Source of the DNA: Yoonia sp. SS1-5
GTDB taxonomy: Bacteria > Pseudomonadota > Alphaproteobacteria > Rhodobacterales > Rhodobacteraceae
Direction: 5' to 3'
NCBI RefSeq assembly: GCF_038443705.2
Contig: NZ_CP151767.2
Location: 1,240,001-1,304,000 of the forward strand
DNA: 64,000 bases
Shown piece after piece: positions 50,869 to 59,107 of this stretch (position 1 is the stretch's first letter; the number at the start of each line of letters is the position of its first letter). The notes below the pieces were generated by a model. That model searched no databases and had not been told where the DNA came from. It worked only from the letters and a program-made list of their open reading frames with translations. Made by a program: the position numbers and the translations under genes.

Positions 50869-51885
50869 ATGAGCCAACAATTCAAAGTCGCCGCGGTGCA
50901 GGCCGCACCTTCATTCCTCGATGTTGACACCGGCGTGAAACGCGCAGTGGCCTTTATCGAACAGGCCGCAAAAGAAGGTGCCAAACTGGTTGTCTTCCCC
51001 GAAACCTGGCTGCCCGGCTATCCGAACCACATCTGGCTTGGCCCCGTTGCCTGGCAGATGCAGTTCGTCGGCCGTTACTTCGAAAACTCCATCGAGGCCG
51101 GTTCCGATCATGACAAGGCCATCGCAAAGGCCGCACGCGACAACAACATTCAGGTATCGCTTGGCCTGTCAGAGCGGGCCGGCGGCAGCCTTTATATTGC
51201 GCAATGGCATTACGGCGAAGACGGTGAGATCATCAAGCGCCGCCGCAAGCTGAAGCCGACACATGTCGAACGCACAGTTTACGGCGAAGGCGACGGATCC
51301 GACCTGCATGTTGCGGAAACCTCCATCGGCCGTGTCGGCCAGCTGTCTTGCTGGGAGCATCTGCAGCCGTTGTCAAAATACGCGATGTATTCGCAAGACG
51401 AACAGATCCATTGCGCGGCCTGGCCGAACCTCAAGCTTTATGAGGGGGGGGCCTATGCGCTGGGTCATCAGGTCAATAATGCGGCGTCCATGCTGTACGC
51501 GGTTGAAGGCAGCTGTTTTGTGGTCGCGGCCTGTGCGCTGGTCAGCAAGGAACAGCAGGACATGCTGTGCGAAGGTGATCCGCAGCGCGAGGCGCTCTGC
51601 CCGGTGGGCGGTGGCTATACCAAGATCTATGCGCCCGACGGGCAAAGCATCGGCACTGAACTGGCCGATACCGAGGAAGGCATTGTCTATGCGGATGTCG
51701 ATCTGTCGATGATCGCCTATGCAAAAGCCGCCGCCGATCCGGCGGGCCATTATTCACGCCCCGATGTCACGCGCCTTTTGCTGAACAGCAAACCACAACG
51801 TCCGGTCATGCAGTTTGACGATACCAGCGGGATTGAAGTTGTCGCAGACACGCCTGCCGCCGAAATCGTCGAAGCCGCAGAATAA
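50869..51885 (+). CDS. nitrilase 2 (carbon-nitrogen hydrolase family)
   Basis: A 338-residue paralogue of nitrilase 1. The triad is E45 ('FPETWLPGYPNH'), K127 ('RRRKLKPTHVERTVYGEGDGSD') and C161 ('GQLSCWEHLQPL'). CWEH is the usual context in arylacetonitrilases and aromatic nitrilases. The start at 50869 has GGGAGAA 8 bases upstream and matches the paralogue's length. It belongs to the second AraC/nitrilase/split-barrel module and precedes the Liv-type ABC transporter genes. Substrate not determined. Confidence 0.9.
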   Translation: MSQQFKVAAVQAAPSFLDVDTGVKRAVAFIEQAAKEGAKLVVFPETWLPGYPNHIWLGPVAWQMQFVGRYFENSIEAGSDHDKAIAKAARDNNIQVSLGLSERAGGSLYIAQWHYGEDGEIIKRRRKLKPTHVERTVYGEGDGSDLHVAETSIGRVGQLSCWEHLQPLSKYAMYSQDEQIHCAAWPNLKLYEGGAYALGHQVNNAASMLYAVEGSCFVVAACALVSKEQQDMLCEGDPQREALCPVGGGYTKIYAPDGQSIGTELADTEEGIVYADVDLSMIAYAKAAADPAGHYSRPDVTRLLLNSKPQRPVMQFDDTSGIEVVADTPAAEIVEAAE

Positions 51886-51892
51886 CTGGCGC

Positions 51893-51917
51893 GGCCCCGC
51901 CTGTCACAGGCGGGGTC
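51893..51917 (+). other. intercistronic hairpin, nitrilase 2 / flavoprotein-like gene
   Basis: A 9-bp perfect stem (CCCCGCCTG-TCA-CAGGCGGGG), extended by a wobble and one more pair, starts just after the nitrilase stop; no T run follows. It is placed like the hairpin at 48410-48432 but with unrelated sequence. Confidence 0.6.
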
Positions 51918-51939
51918 CATCCGCTGAACGGAGATAAAC

Positions 51940-52605
51940 ATGCCAACCCCAGATCAATTCTATACCGATGCCCAGCGCACGCTGCAAAAAGAAGGCAAGC
52001 ATGAAAAGCTGGCAGAGGTTGTCGTCCACGCAATCGTGCGCGACGAACTTGAAGAAATACACACCGATTACATCAACAGCCGCGACTACTTTTTTCTGTC
52101 GACCGTCAACGCACAGGGCGAGCCGACAGTGTCGTACAAAGGGGGCGATGTCGGCTTTGTCAAAGTCATGTCACCCACGCGGCTGCTGTTTCCAAACTAT
52201 GACGGCAACGGGATGTGGCTTTCGATGGGCAACATTGATGAGGCCGCAAAGATCGGCATGCTGTTCATGGATATGGTCACACCGTGGCGCATCCGGGTTC
52301 AAGGCACCGCCAAGCTAAGCCGCGACCCAGAACTGCTGGCGCAGTTCCCCGGCAGCAACCTGGTCGTCGATGTCCATGTCGACGTCGTCTTTCAGAATTG
52401 CGCCCGCTACATCCACAAACACACCCGGGTGGAAAACTCACCCTACGTGCCAGATGCGGAAGGCAAACAGCCTTTCCCGGCCTGGAAACGGATCGAGCCG
52501 CTGCAGCCATTCCTGCACCCCGACGATCAGGGCCGTGCGGATGCGGAAGGCGGAACAATTTCCGAGGAAGAGTATCTCGAAAAGGTCACGCAAGGCACGT
52601 CCTGA
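51940..52605 (+). CDS. pyridoxamine 5'-phosphate oxidase-like split-barrel protein, module 2
   Basis: A 221-residue paralogue of 48451-49050. The core is 'YINSRDYFFLSTVNAQGEPTVSYKGGDVGFVKVMSPTRLLFPNYDGNGMWLSMGNIDEAAKIGMLFMDM', then 'FQNCARYIHKH'. A C-terminal acidic tail of ~50 residues is absent in the module 1 protein. Cofactor and reaction are unknown. It follows nitrilase 2 by 54 bases, with a hairpin between, and ends 33 bases before the livK-like gene, so read-through into the transporter is possible. Confidence 0.8.
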   Translation: MPTPDQFYTDAQRTLQKEGKHEKLAEVVVHAIVRDELEEIHTDYINSRDYFFLSTVNAQGEPTVSYKGGDVGFVKVMSPTRLLFPNYDGNGMWLSMGNIDEAAKIGMLFMDMVTPWRIRVQGTAKLSRDPELLAQFPGSNLVVDVHVDVVFQNCARYIHKHTRVENSPYVPDAEGKQPFPAWKRIEPLQPFLHPDDQGRADAEGGTISEEEYLEKVTQGTS

Positions 52606-52638
52606 GGCGCGACACCTAAAATACATTGGGAGGATAAC

Positions 52639-53904
52639 ATGAAATTTTCAGCAACCCTGTTTGCGGGGGCAGCGACGCTGTGCCTTGCAACAACAATCGG
52701 CAGCAGCGCTGCCGCAGACGGACACGCCCCATCCTGCGGGCTGAACACAGGCGAGGCCGCGACAGGCGAACCGATCACCGTGGGCGGGATCAACGGCAAC
52801 GCCCCACCCGGCGACTTTTCGGGCGGCACGGATGCGGCAGCCGCATATTTTGCCTGCGTCAACGCCAATGGCGGGATCAATGGTCGCCCCATCAACTATC
52901 TGGTCGAAAATGACCAGTGGAACCCTGAGTTGGCCGGACAAGTTGCCACCAAACTGGTCAAGGATGAAGGTGTCGTGGCCCTGGTCGGCAATGGATCGGT
53001 CGTTGAGATGGCCGTCAATGCCCGTCTTTATGCCGATGAAGGCGTGATGGCGATGGCATCCGGCTGTGCCATTTCGGAATGCTACGAAAGTGCCAATATC
53101 GTGTCGACGAACCAGGGCCCGCTGCCATCAGGCATCGGCGCCCTGAAATACGCGGTCGAGGAACTTGGCACCGAACATGCAATCTGCATCGGGTTCAACA
53201 TCCCCAATAACGGCGGCTGGGCCTGCGGCTGGATGGAAAACTACATGGCCAGCAAGGGCAAGGTCGGAACCTCCATTCTGATGGACCCCACGGCGGTCGA
53301 CCTCAATTCAGTCTACCTGCAGGCGCTGACCGAAGGCGCGGATACGATCCTGCTGATGTTGCCTGCGGCACCGGCCATCGGTCTGCTGAAGGTCGCCGAG
53401 GAACAAGGCGGCCGCGATCTGTTCAAGTGGGTGTCCCCGACCCCGCTTTATGATCCGGGTGTTGCCGATATTCTGGGCGATTACTGGGCCGACAATCTCT
53501 ATATCAATATCGAGCTGGCCCAGTTCGACAGCGCGGGTGCCGACAATCAAAACTGGATCAAGGTCATGGATGCCTACGGGCAGGCTGATGACCGCCGCGA
53601 CACGTTCAGCCAATCGGGCTATGTTTCGGCCAAGTTCTTTGTCGATGCACTGCTGGCGCTGGATCCATCCACCATCGACCGGGACAGTGTCACCGCTGCG
53701 ATCAAGGGCATTGTGGGCGCGGAATCCGATCTGCTTTGTGATCCGTATTATGTGGGTGATGCAGATCGGCACATGCCAAACCATTCGGGCCGCATGGTGA
53801 AATTCACCGGCACCGGTTTTGAAATGGTGCGGGATTGCTACGACATCGACACCGAATACCTCGAACCCATCCTGGCGCAGGAAGCCGCGCTGGGGCTGCG
53901 TTAA
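52639..53904 (+). CDS. ABC transporter substrate-binding protein, LivK/branched-chain type
   Basis: A 421-residue periplasmic binding protein with a signal peptide (residues ~1-26, cut after SSAAA). 'PITVGGINGNAPPGDFSGGTDAAAAYFACVNANGGINGRPINYLVENDQWNPELAGQVATKLVKDEGVVALVGNGS' is the type I periplasmic-binding fold seen in amino-acid, urea and aromatic-acid receptors. GGGAGG lies 8 bases before the ATG. It is first of five transporter genes. Given the neighbours, an aromatic ligand is more likely than leucine, but that is inference. Confidence 0.88.
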   Translation: MKFSATLFAGAATLCLATTIGSSAAADGHAPSCGLNTGEAATGEPITVGGINGNAPPGDFSGGTDAAAAYFACVNANGGINGRPINYLVENDQWNPELAGQVATKLVKDEGVVALVGNGSVVEMAVNARLYADEGVMAMASGCAISECYESANIVSTNQGPLPSGIGALKYAVEELGTEHAICIGFNIPNNGGWACGWMENYMASKGKVGTSILMDPTAVDLNSVYLQALTEGADTILLMLPAAPAIGLLKVAEEQGGRDLFKWVSPTPLYDPGVADILGDYWADNLYINIELAQFDSAGADNQNWIKVMDAYGQADDRRDTFSQSGYVSAKFFVDALLALDPSTIDRDSVTAAIKGIVGAESDLLCDPYYVGDADRHMPNHSGRMVKFTGTGFEMVRDCYDIDTEYLEPILAQEAALGLR

Positions 53905-53923
53905 GGCCACTCCCTGAACTGTC

Positions 53924-53945
53924 GGGTCGCTTGTTATGGCGGCCC
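53924..53945 (+). other. intercistronic hairpin, livK-like / livH-like
   Basis: GGGTCGC, an 8-base loop and GCGGCCC pair over 7 positions (one G-U) shortly after the binding-protein stop. Such hairpins often keep binding-protein mRNA more abundant than permease mRNA. Confidence 0.45.
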
Positions 53946-53973
53946 GGCCCTTTCCCGGCTCACGAGGATCATC

Positions 53974-54849
53974 ATGCTTACTGTCTACGGTCTTTTTCTG
54001 GTTTCCGGACTTGCGGTTGGATCGCTTTATGCGCTCGGCGGTGTTGGTCTGGTGATCCTGCGCCGCTCGACCGGCGTTCTGAACTTTGCTTACGGCGCGA
54101 TTGCGGCAGCAAGTGCGATGGTTGCCTGGCAGGTCGCTGACTGGGGACTGGCTGGTCCGGTCGCCTGGATATCCGCAATCGTGACCGGTGTTGTGCTGTC
54201 CGTCGCATACGGACGCTTGATTGCGCCCTCGCTGGCATGGCGCGAACCGGCGGTCAAGGCGATCGCGACCTTGGGTTACATGCTCATCCTGCTGGGCCTG
54301 ATCGGGTTGTTGTGGGAAGACGCATTGCGCAAGATCGAATTGCCGACCGACAAGGCCGCTGTCACCATCGCGGGCGTGCGGATCACGGTCACCCGGCTTT
54401 TGGCCTTTGGCGCCAGCATCGCCGCCGTGATCGGCATGATATTTTATCTCGACCGCACAAGGACCGGTCTGCATATGCGGGCCCTTGCCGATAATCGCGA
54501 TCACGCAGCCCTTTTGGGTATTCCGGTCACGAAGGTCGAAAGCCTGGCATGGGGTATCTCTGGCGGGTTGGCCGGCTTTACCGGTCTGCTGTTTGGCAGC
54601 CTGGTGCGGCTGGAACCCGCAGTCATCACATTCATGGTCATCCCGGCCATCGCGGCTGCGATCTGCGGCAAATTAAGCTCGCTGCAACTGACATTGCTGG
54701 GCGGGCTGGCCATCGGGGTCATCGAAGCCATGATGACGCTGTACAAACCCCTCGCACCACTTCGCACCATGACCCCATTCATTGTTGCCGGTCTCGCCAT
54801 CCTCTGGATGCAGCGCGGGCAGCGACTGACCTTCGCGACGGAGACCTGA
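53974..54849 (+). CDS. ABC transporter permease, LivH type
   Basis: A 291-residue inner-membrane permease: 'VSGLAVGSLYALGGVGLVILRRSTGVLNFAYGAIAAASAMVAW' is the characteristic LivH N-terminus, and 'ALLGIPVTKVESLAWGISGGLAGFTGLLFGSL' the ATPase-contact loop. About eight helices. It pairs with the LivM-type permease one base downstream (stop TGA, then the next ATG). Confidence 0.9.
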   Translation: MLTVYGLFLVSGLAVGSLYALGGVGLVILRRSTGVLNFAYGAIAAASAMVAWQVADWGLAGPVAWISAIVTGVVLSVAYGRLIAPSLAWREPAVKAIATLGYMLILLGLIGLLWEDALRKIELPTDKAAVTIAGVRITVTRLLAFGASIAAVIGMIFYLDRTRTGLHMRALADNRDHAALLGIPVTKVESLAWGISGGLAGFTGLLFGSLVRLEPAVITFMVIPAIAAAICGKLSSLQLTLLGGLAIGVIEAMMTLYKPLAPLRTMTPFIVAGLAILWMQRGQRLTFATET

Positions 54850-54850
54850 T

Positions 54851-55801
54851 ATGAACCGCGTTCTCTTTCCACTCCTGACGCTTATTCTTGCGCTGGCCGT
54901 GCTGCCGATTGTTTTGTCGGCGCTTTGGGTCAAGGTTGTGACCTCGGCTGCGATTTTCGCGCTGGCCGCCGCAGGCGTGTCGGTTGTTTTTGCCCAGCTG
55001 GGGCTGATCAACCTGTCGCAAATCGCGCTGGTCGGCGTGGGCGGCTGGATCGGGCTGCGCCTGAACTACGCCACCGAGCTGCCATTCACCTTCAATCTGG
55101 CCATTGCAGGGATGATCACGGCTGCGATCGGCGCAATACTGGCGCTGCCGGCGCTGCGGATGCGGGGGCTTTATCTGGCGCTTGTCACCTTGATGGCGGC
55201 TGGTGCCTTTCAGATCCTGTTCAACGCCTTTCAATTCCCCAATGGCGGGACCGGTTTCTGGGGGGTTGCCCAGCAATCAGCCGGCGAAGTCCGGCGCCCT
55301 GCCCTTGCGGGATCGGATGTAGGCTATCTGCGCTACACCATTGTCGTGGTTGCGGCCTCCTTCGGTCTTGTTGCGCTGCACCGGATCACCGCACCCGGCC
55401 GGGCCTGGGCAATGATCCGGCAATCCGAGGCAAACGCCATGGCCGCAGGGATCAACGTGACGTTCTACAAGTTCTGGGCCTTTGCGCTGTCAGGACTGCT
55501 GGCGGGGATCGCTGGTGCGCTGCTTGCGGGGGCATTGGGGCAGCTGGATGCGCGAACCTTTCTGGCATCCGACGGCATCCTTCTTTTTGCGCTGGCCGTT
55601 GTCGGGGGTGCATATTCCTGGGTCGGGGCGGTGATTGCGGGGCTGTTGTTCAAACTTCTGCCCGCCCTGTTCAATGATTTCGGCCTTAGCGCAGATATCG
55701 CCCTGGTGATCTTTGGTGCGGCCTTGCTGCACGCCATCATGACCGCGCCACGCGGTATCGCCGGACAATTGCAAAGCGCGTTCAGCCGGAGGCAGGCATG
55801 A
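54851..55801 (+). CDS. ABC transporter permease, LivM type
   Basis: A 316-residue permease of the LivM family: 'IFALAAAGVSVVFAQLGLINLSQIALVGVGGWIGLRLNY' near the start, 'ALRMRGLYLALVTLMAAGAFQILFN', and the coupling loop 'MIRQSEANAMAAGINVTFYKFWAFALSGLLAGIAGALLAG'. It makes the translocation pore with the LivH-type protein. Its stop overlaps the LivG-type start by 4 bases. Confidence 0.9.
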   Translation: MNRVLFPLLTLILALAVLPIVLSALWVKVVTSAAIFALAAAGVSVVFAQLGLINLSQIALVGVGGWIGLRLNYATELPFTFNLAIAGMITAAIGAILALPALRMRGLYLALVTLMAAGAFQILFNAFQFPNGGTGFWGVAQQSAGEVRRPALAGSDVGYLRYTIVVVAASFGLVALHRITAPGRAWAMIRQSEANAMAAGINVTFYKFWAFALSGLLAGIAGALLAGALGQLDARTFLASDGILLFALAVVGGAYSWVGAVIAGLLFKLLPALFNDFGLSADIALVIFGAALLHAIMTAPRGIAGQLQSAFSRRQA

Positions 55802-56502
55802 TTACCATCGACAAATTGACCGTGAAATTCGGGGGGGTTGTGGCGCTGGATGATCTCAGCCTCACGCTCAAGGAAGACGTCGTCGGGCTGATCGGGCCAA
55901 ATGGCGCGGGCAAAACGACCCTGACCAACGCCATGTCCGGATTTGTGGCCATCGCGGGCGGGGGCATTCATGTGGATGGCGTTGATCTGATGACCCTGCC
56001 ACCCAATCAACGGGCGCGGTGGGGGCTGGGCCGGTCGTTTCAGAAAGTACAGATCGTCGATGATCTGACGGTGACCGAACATCTGTTGACGGTGATGGAT
56101 GCGACCGGCGTCAAACGGGCCGACAGACCATCCAAGATCAACCACATTCTGGATTTCACCGGTATCTCGGATCAGGCAAAAACGCGCGGGGCCGACTTGA
56201 ACGTCTTTCAGCGCCGGATGACCGAAATCGCCAAATGCCTTGCCGGTGATCCGAAAATTCTGCTGCTGGACGAACCGGGTGGTGGGCTGTCGGAATCCGA
56301 GATGCAGCATTTGCGCGTCGTCATCACCGAAGCGAAAGACCGGTTCGGAACACAGATCATTCTGGTCGACCACGACGTCGATCTGATCCGCGACGTCTGC
56401 GAGACCACAGCCGTTTTGGATTTCGGAAAGTTGATTGCCTTTGGGCCAACCGCAGAGGTCTTGCAGGACGAAATCGTCAAGACCGCCTATCTCGGGCGCT
56501 AG
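55798..56502 (+). CDS. ABC transporter ATPase, LivG type, with altered signature motif
   Basis: A 234-residue ATP-binding protein: Walker A 'GPNGAGKT' at 33-40, Walker B 'ILLLDEPGGGLS', and the switch His in 'ILVDHDVDLI'. The ABC signature normally read as LS(Y/G)GQQ before RR is here 'ADLNVFQRRMTEIAKCL', so the Ser-Gly pair is missing. In the heterodimer with the LivF-type protein (which has 'LSGGQQQ'), one ATP site would then be degenerate. It is also shorter than most LivG proteins (~250-260). Confidence 0.88.
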   Translation: MITIDKLTVKFGGVVALDDLSLTLKEDVVGLIGPNGAGKTTLTNAMSGFVAIAGGGIHVDGVDLMTLPPNQRARWGLGRSFQKVQIVDDLTVTEHLLTVMDATGVKRADRPSKINHILDFTGISDQAKTRGADLNVFQRRMTEIAKCLAGDPKILLLDEPGGGLSESEMQHLRVVITEAKDRFGTQIILVDHDVDLIRDVCETTAVLDFGKLIAFGPTAEVLQDEIVKTAYLGR

Positions 56503-56520
56503 GGTTAAGGAAGAAACGGC

Positions 56521-57225
56521 ATGTTGAAAATCAGCAATCTGACACTCAAAACCGCCACCCGGACGGTGATCAATGACGTCTCACTTGAGGTGCCAGAGGG
56601 CAAGATCGTGGCCCTGCTTGGACCCAATGGCGCAGGCAAGTCAGAACTTGTCGCCGGGATCGCGGGCGTGATGCCCCTGACATCCGGTGCGGTTGCGGTG
56701 GGCGATACCTTTGTAAACGGCAAAGGCGTTCAGGCCATCCGCGCCGCCGGGATTGCCGGCGTGCCGGAGGGCCATCAGGTGCTGACAGGGCTGAACGTCC
56801 ATGACAATTTGCGTGCCGCGGGGCCAATGCTATCCGATGCCGATCTGGCCGACGAGGTCGCCGCCGTCTACGCGACATTCCCCGAGCTGAAAAAGATCTC
56901 TGGCCGGATGGCCGGGGCGCTTTCAGGTGGTCAACAGCAGATGGTCGCCCTCGGTCAGGCGCTGGTCGCCCGCCCGAAATATCTGATGATAGATGAAATG
57001 TCGCTGGGCCTCGCGCCGGTCATCATCGAGCGTCTTATCGGAGTTCTGCACACTTTGCGGGACCGGGGCATCGGGATTTTGCTGATCGAGCAGTTCACTC
57101 ATCTGGCCCTTGATGTGGCTGATTTCTGCTACGTCCTGTCCGGCGGTCAGGTCAGATTCTCGGGACTGCCGGCAGAGCTAAAGCAGGATCGGCGCATTTT
57201 GGAAAACGCCTATCTGGGCACCTAA
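56521..57225 (+). CDS. ABC transporter ATPase, LivF type
   Basis: A 234-residue ATP-binding protein: Walker A 'GPNGAGKS' near 34-41, signature 'ALSGGQQQMVALGQALVARP', Walker B 'YLMIDEMSLGLAPVII' (DEM instead of DEP), and the switch region 'LLIEQFTHLALDVAD'. It forms the ATPase pair with the LivG-type protein 18 bases upstream. It is last in the transporter unit, and its stop overlaps the convergent marR gene by 4 bases. Confidence 0.9.
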   Translation: MLKISNLTLKTATRTVINDVSLEVPEGKIVALLGPNGAGKSELVAGIAGVMPLTSGAVAVGDTFVNGKGVQAIRAAGIAGVPEGHQVLTGLNVHDNLRAAGPMLSDADLADEVAAVYATFPELKKISGRMAGALSGGQQQMVALGQALVARPKYLMIDEMSLGLAPVIIERLIGVLHTLRDRGIGILLIEQFTHLALDVADFCYVLSGGQVRFSGLPAELKQDRRILENAYLGT

Positions 57226-57680
57226 TCAGTCAACCGGGCGATCCGGGTCAGGCATTTTCGCAGGATGTCACGCTGGTGCTGCGAAAATTCTTCGACCAGG
57301 GCGTCATCAAACCGTTGTGCGGCCACCAGCAGATCGCGAAACGCAACCATACCGGGCCGCGTCAGCGACAGCTTTTCATGGCGGCGGTCATCGCTTTCCT
57401 GCTCGCGTTTCAGGAATCGCTTCTTTTCCAAGGCGGCGACGGCCCGACTGACTTTGGTTTTGTGAATACGTGCGCGGTTGCAGATCTCCTTGGCGTGCAT
57501 CGGACCGTATTGACCGAGGTGAAAAACCACGCGCCATTCGGTGCGGAGCATCCCGTATTTTTCTTTATAATGCTTCTGAAAACCAAGGCTGGAGGCCTCG
57601 GCTGCAAGGTTCAGCAGATAGGGTGTGAAGTCTTTAAGATCGAAGTCGGAAAAATTAGTCATAAACGTAACTTTATCCAT
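57222..57680 (-). CDS. MarR family regulator of the homogentisate operon (probable)
   Basis: A 152-residue winged-helix protein: 'MLRTEWRVVFHLGQYGPMHAKEICNRARIHKTKVSRAVAALEKKRFLKREQESDDRRHEKLSLTRPGMVAF' is the MarR helix-turn-helix plus wing. It is divergent from hmgA with 52 bases between, and that gap contains an inverted repeat TTAGTT-N8-AACTAA. Such MarR proteins commonly repress homogentisate genes and respond to a pathway intermediate. An inner start at 57662 (MTNFSDF) is possible. Confidence 0.87.
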   Translation of the reverse strand: MDKVTFMTNFSDFDLKDFTPYLLNLAAEASSLGFQKHYKEKYGMLRTEWRVVFHLGQYGPMHAKEICNRARIHKTKVSRAVAALEKKRFLKREQESDDRRHEKLSLTRPGMVAFRDLLVAAQRFDDALVEEFSQHQRDILRKCLTRIARLTD

Positions 57681-57682
57681 TG

Positions 57683-57702
57683 TTAGTTACAAAATCAACT
57701 AA
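57683..57702. promoter_or_regulatory. candidate MarR operator in the marR/hmgA gap
   Basis: TTAGTT (57683-57688), 8 bases, AACTAA (57697-57702): a 6-bp inverted repeat 30 bases before the hmgA ATG and 3 bases from the longer marR start. A second, overlapping GTAAC...GTTAC pair lies at 57667-57690. Confidence 0.5.
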
Positions 57703-57732
57703 TAATGTACCCTGAAACCGAAAGGAAGGGTC

Positions 57733-59094
57733 ATGAATCAGCAAACGTCGATATCTGGTCTGAAACGCGCCGCCACATATGCCGGAACCCACGAGGGCTA
57801 TATGCCTGGCTTTGGCAATGATTTCGAGACCGAAGCCCTTCCCGGGGCTCTCCCACAGGGTATGAATAGCCCGCAGAAATGCAACTATGGTTTGTACGGC
57901 GAGCAATTATCCGGCACCGCCTTTACCGCGCCCTCCCACCAGAATGAGCGCACATGGTGTTACCGGATCAGGCCATCGGTCAAGCATACCCACCGTTTCA
58001 AGCGGATTGATCTGCCCTATTGGAAGACGGCGCCGCATATCAACGAGGATGTCACCTCGCTTGGTCAGTACCGCTGGGATCCCGTCGCGCATACGGATGA
58101 AAAGCTGAATTGGCTGACCGGCATGCGCTCGGTTACGACAGCGGGCGATGTGAACACACAGGTGGGCATGGCCAGCCACATCTATCTGGTGACCGAAAGC
58201 ATGGTGGATGAATATTTCTATTCCGCCGATTCAGAGTTGCTGGTGGTCCCGCAAGACGGTCGCCTGCGCTTTGCGACCGAACTGGGTGTGATTGATCTTG
58301 AACCGCAAGAGATTGCGGTGATCCCGCGTGGTCTTGTCTACCGCGTCGAGGTGCTGGAAGGTCCCGCACGGGGTTTTGTCTGCGAGAATTATGGCCAGAA
58401 ATTCGAACTGCCCGGCCGGGGCCCGATTGGCGCCAATTGCATGGCCAACCCGCGCGATTTCAAGACCCCTGTCGCCGCCTATGAGGATCGGGATGCGCCA
58501 TCAACTGTCACGGTCAAATGGTGCGGCCAGTTCCATGAAACCAAGATTGACCACAGCCCATTGGATGTTGTCGCATGGCATGGCAACTACGCGCCGTGCA
58601 AATATGATCTGCGGACATATTGCCCGGTTGGCGCGATCCTGTTTGACCATCCTGATCCGTCGATCTTTACCGTTCTGACCGCCCCTTCAGGGGTCGAGGG
58701 CACCGCCAATATCGACTTTGTCCTGTTCCGGGACCGGTGGATGGTAGCCGAGGACACGTTCCGCCCACCATGGTACCACAAGAATGTCATGTCCGAATTG
58801 ATGGGCAATATTCATGGCATCTATGACGCCAAGCCCAAAGGGTTTGTTCCGGGTGGGATGAGCCTGCACAATATGATGCTGCCACATGGCCCCGACAAGA
58901 ACGCGTTCGAGGGGGCGTCCAACGACACGCTTGCGCCCGAATACCTTGCGAACACCATGTCATTCATGTTCGAAACCCGGTTTCCGCAGCACCTGACGGC
59001 CTTTGCCGCAAATGAAGCACCGCTGCAGGACGACTACATCGACTGCTGGACGTCGCTCGAAAAGAAATTCGACGGCACACCCGGCAAGAAATAA
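57733..59094 (+). CDS. hmgA: homogentisate 1,2-dioxygenase
   Basis: A 453-residue non-heme iron dioxygenase that opens homogentisate to maleylacetoacetate. Family landmarks: '[60 protein letters not shown]', '[18 protein letters not shown]', and the iron-site region '[23 protein letters not shown]' with '[19 protein letters not shown]'. The length is typical. AAAGGAAGG lies before the ATG. It is first gene of a six-gene catabolic operon. Confidence 0.97.
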   Translation: MNQQTSISGLKRAATYAGTHEGYMPGFGNDFETEALPGALPQGMNSPQKCNYGLYGEQLSGTAFTAPSHQNERTWCYRIRPSVKHTHRFKRIDLPYWKTAPHINEDVTSLGQYRWDPVAHTDEKLNWLTGMRSVTTAGDVNTQVGMASHIYLVTESMVDEYFYSADSELLVVPQDGRLRFATELGVIDLEPQEIAVIPRGLVYRVEVLEGPARGFVCENYGQKFELPGRGPIGANCMANPRDFKTPVAAYEDRDAPSTVTVKWCGQFHETKIDHSPLDVVAWHGNYAPCKYDLRTYCPVGAILFDHPDPSIFTVLTAPSGVEGTANIDFVLFRDRWMVAEDTFRPPWYHKNVMSELMGNIHGIYDAKPKGFVPGGMSLHNMMLPHGPDKNAFEGASNDTLAPEYLANTMSFMFETRFPQHLTAFAANEAPLQDDYIDCWTSLEKKFDGTPGKK

Positions 59095-59107
59095 CGAAAG
59101 AGACACT

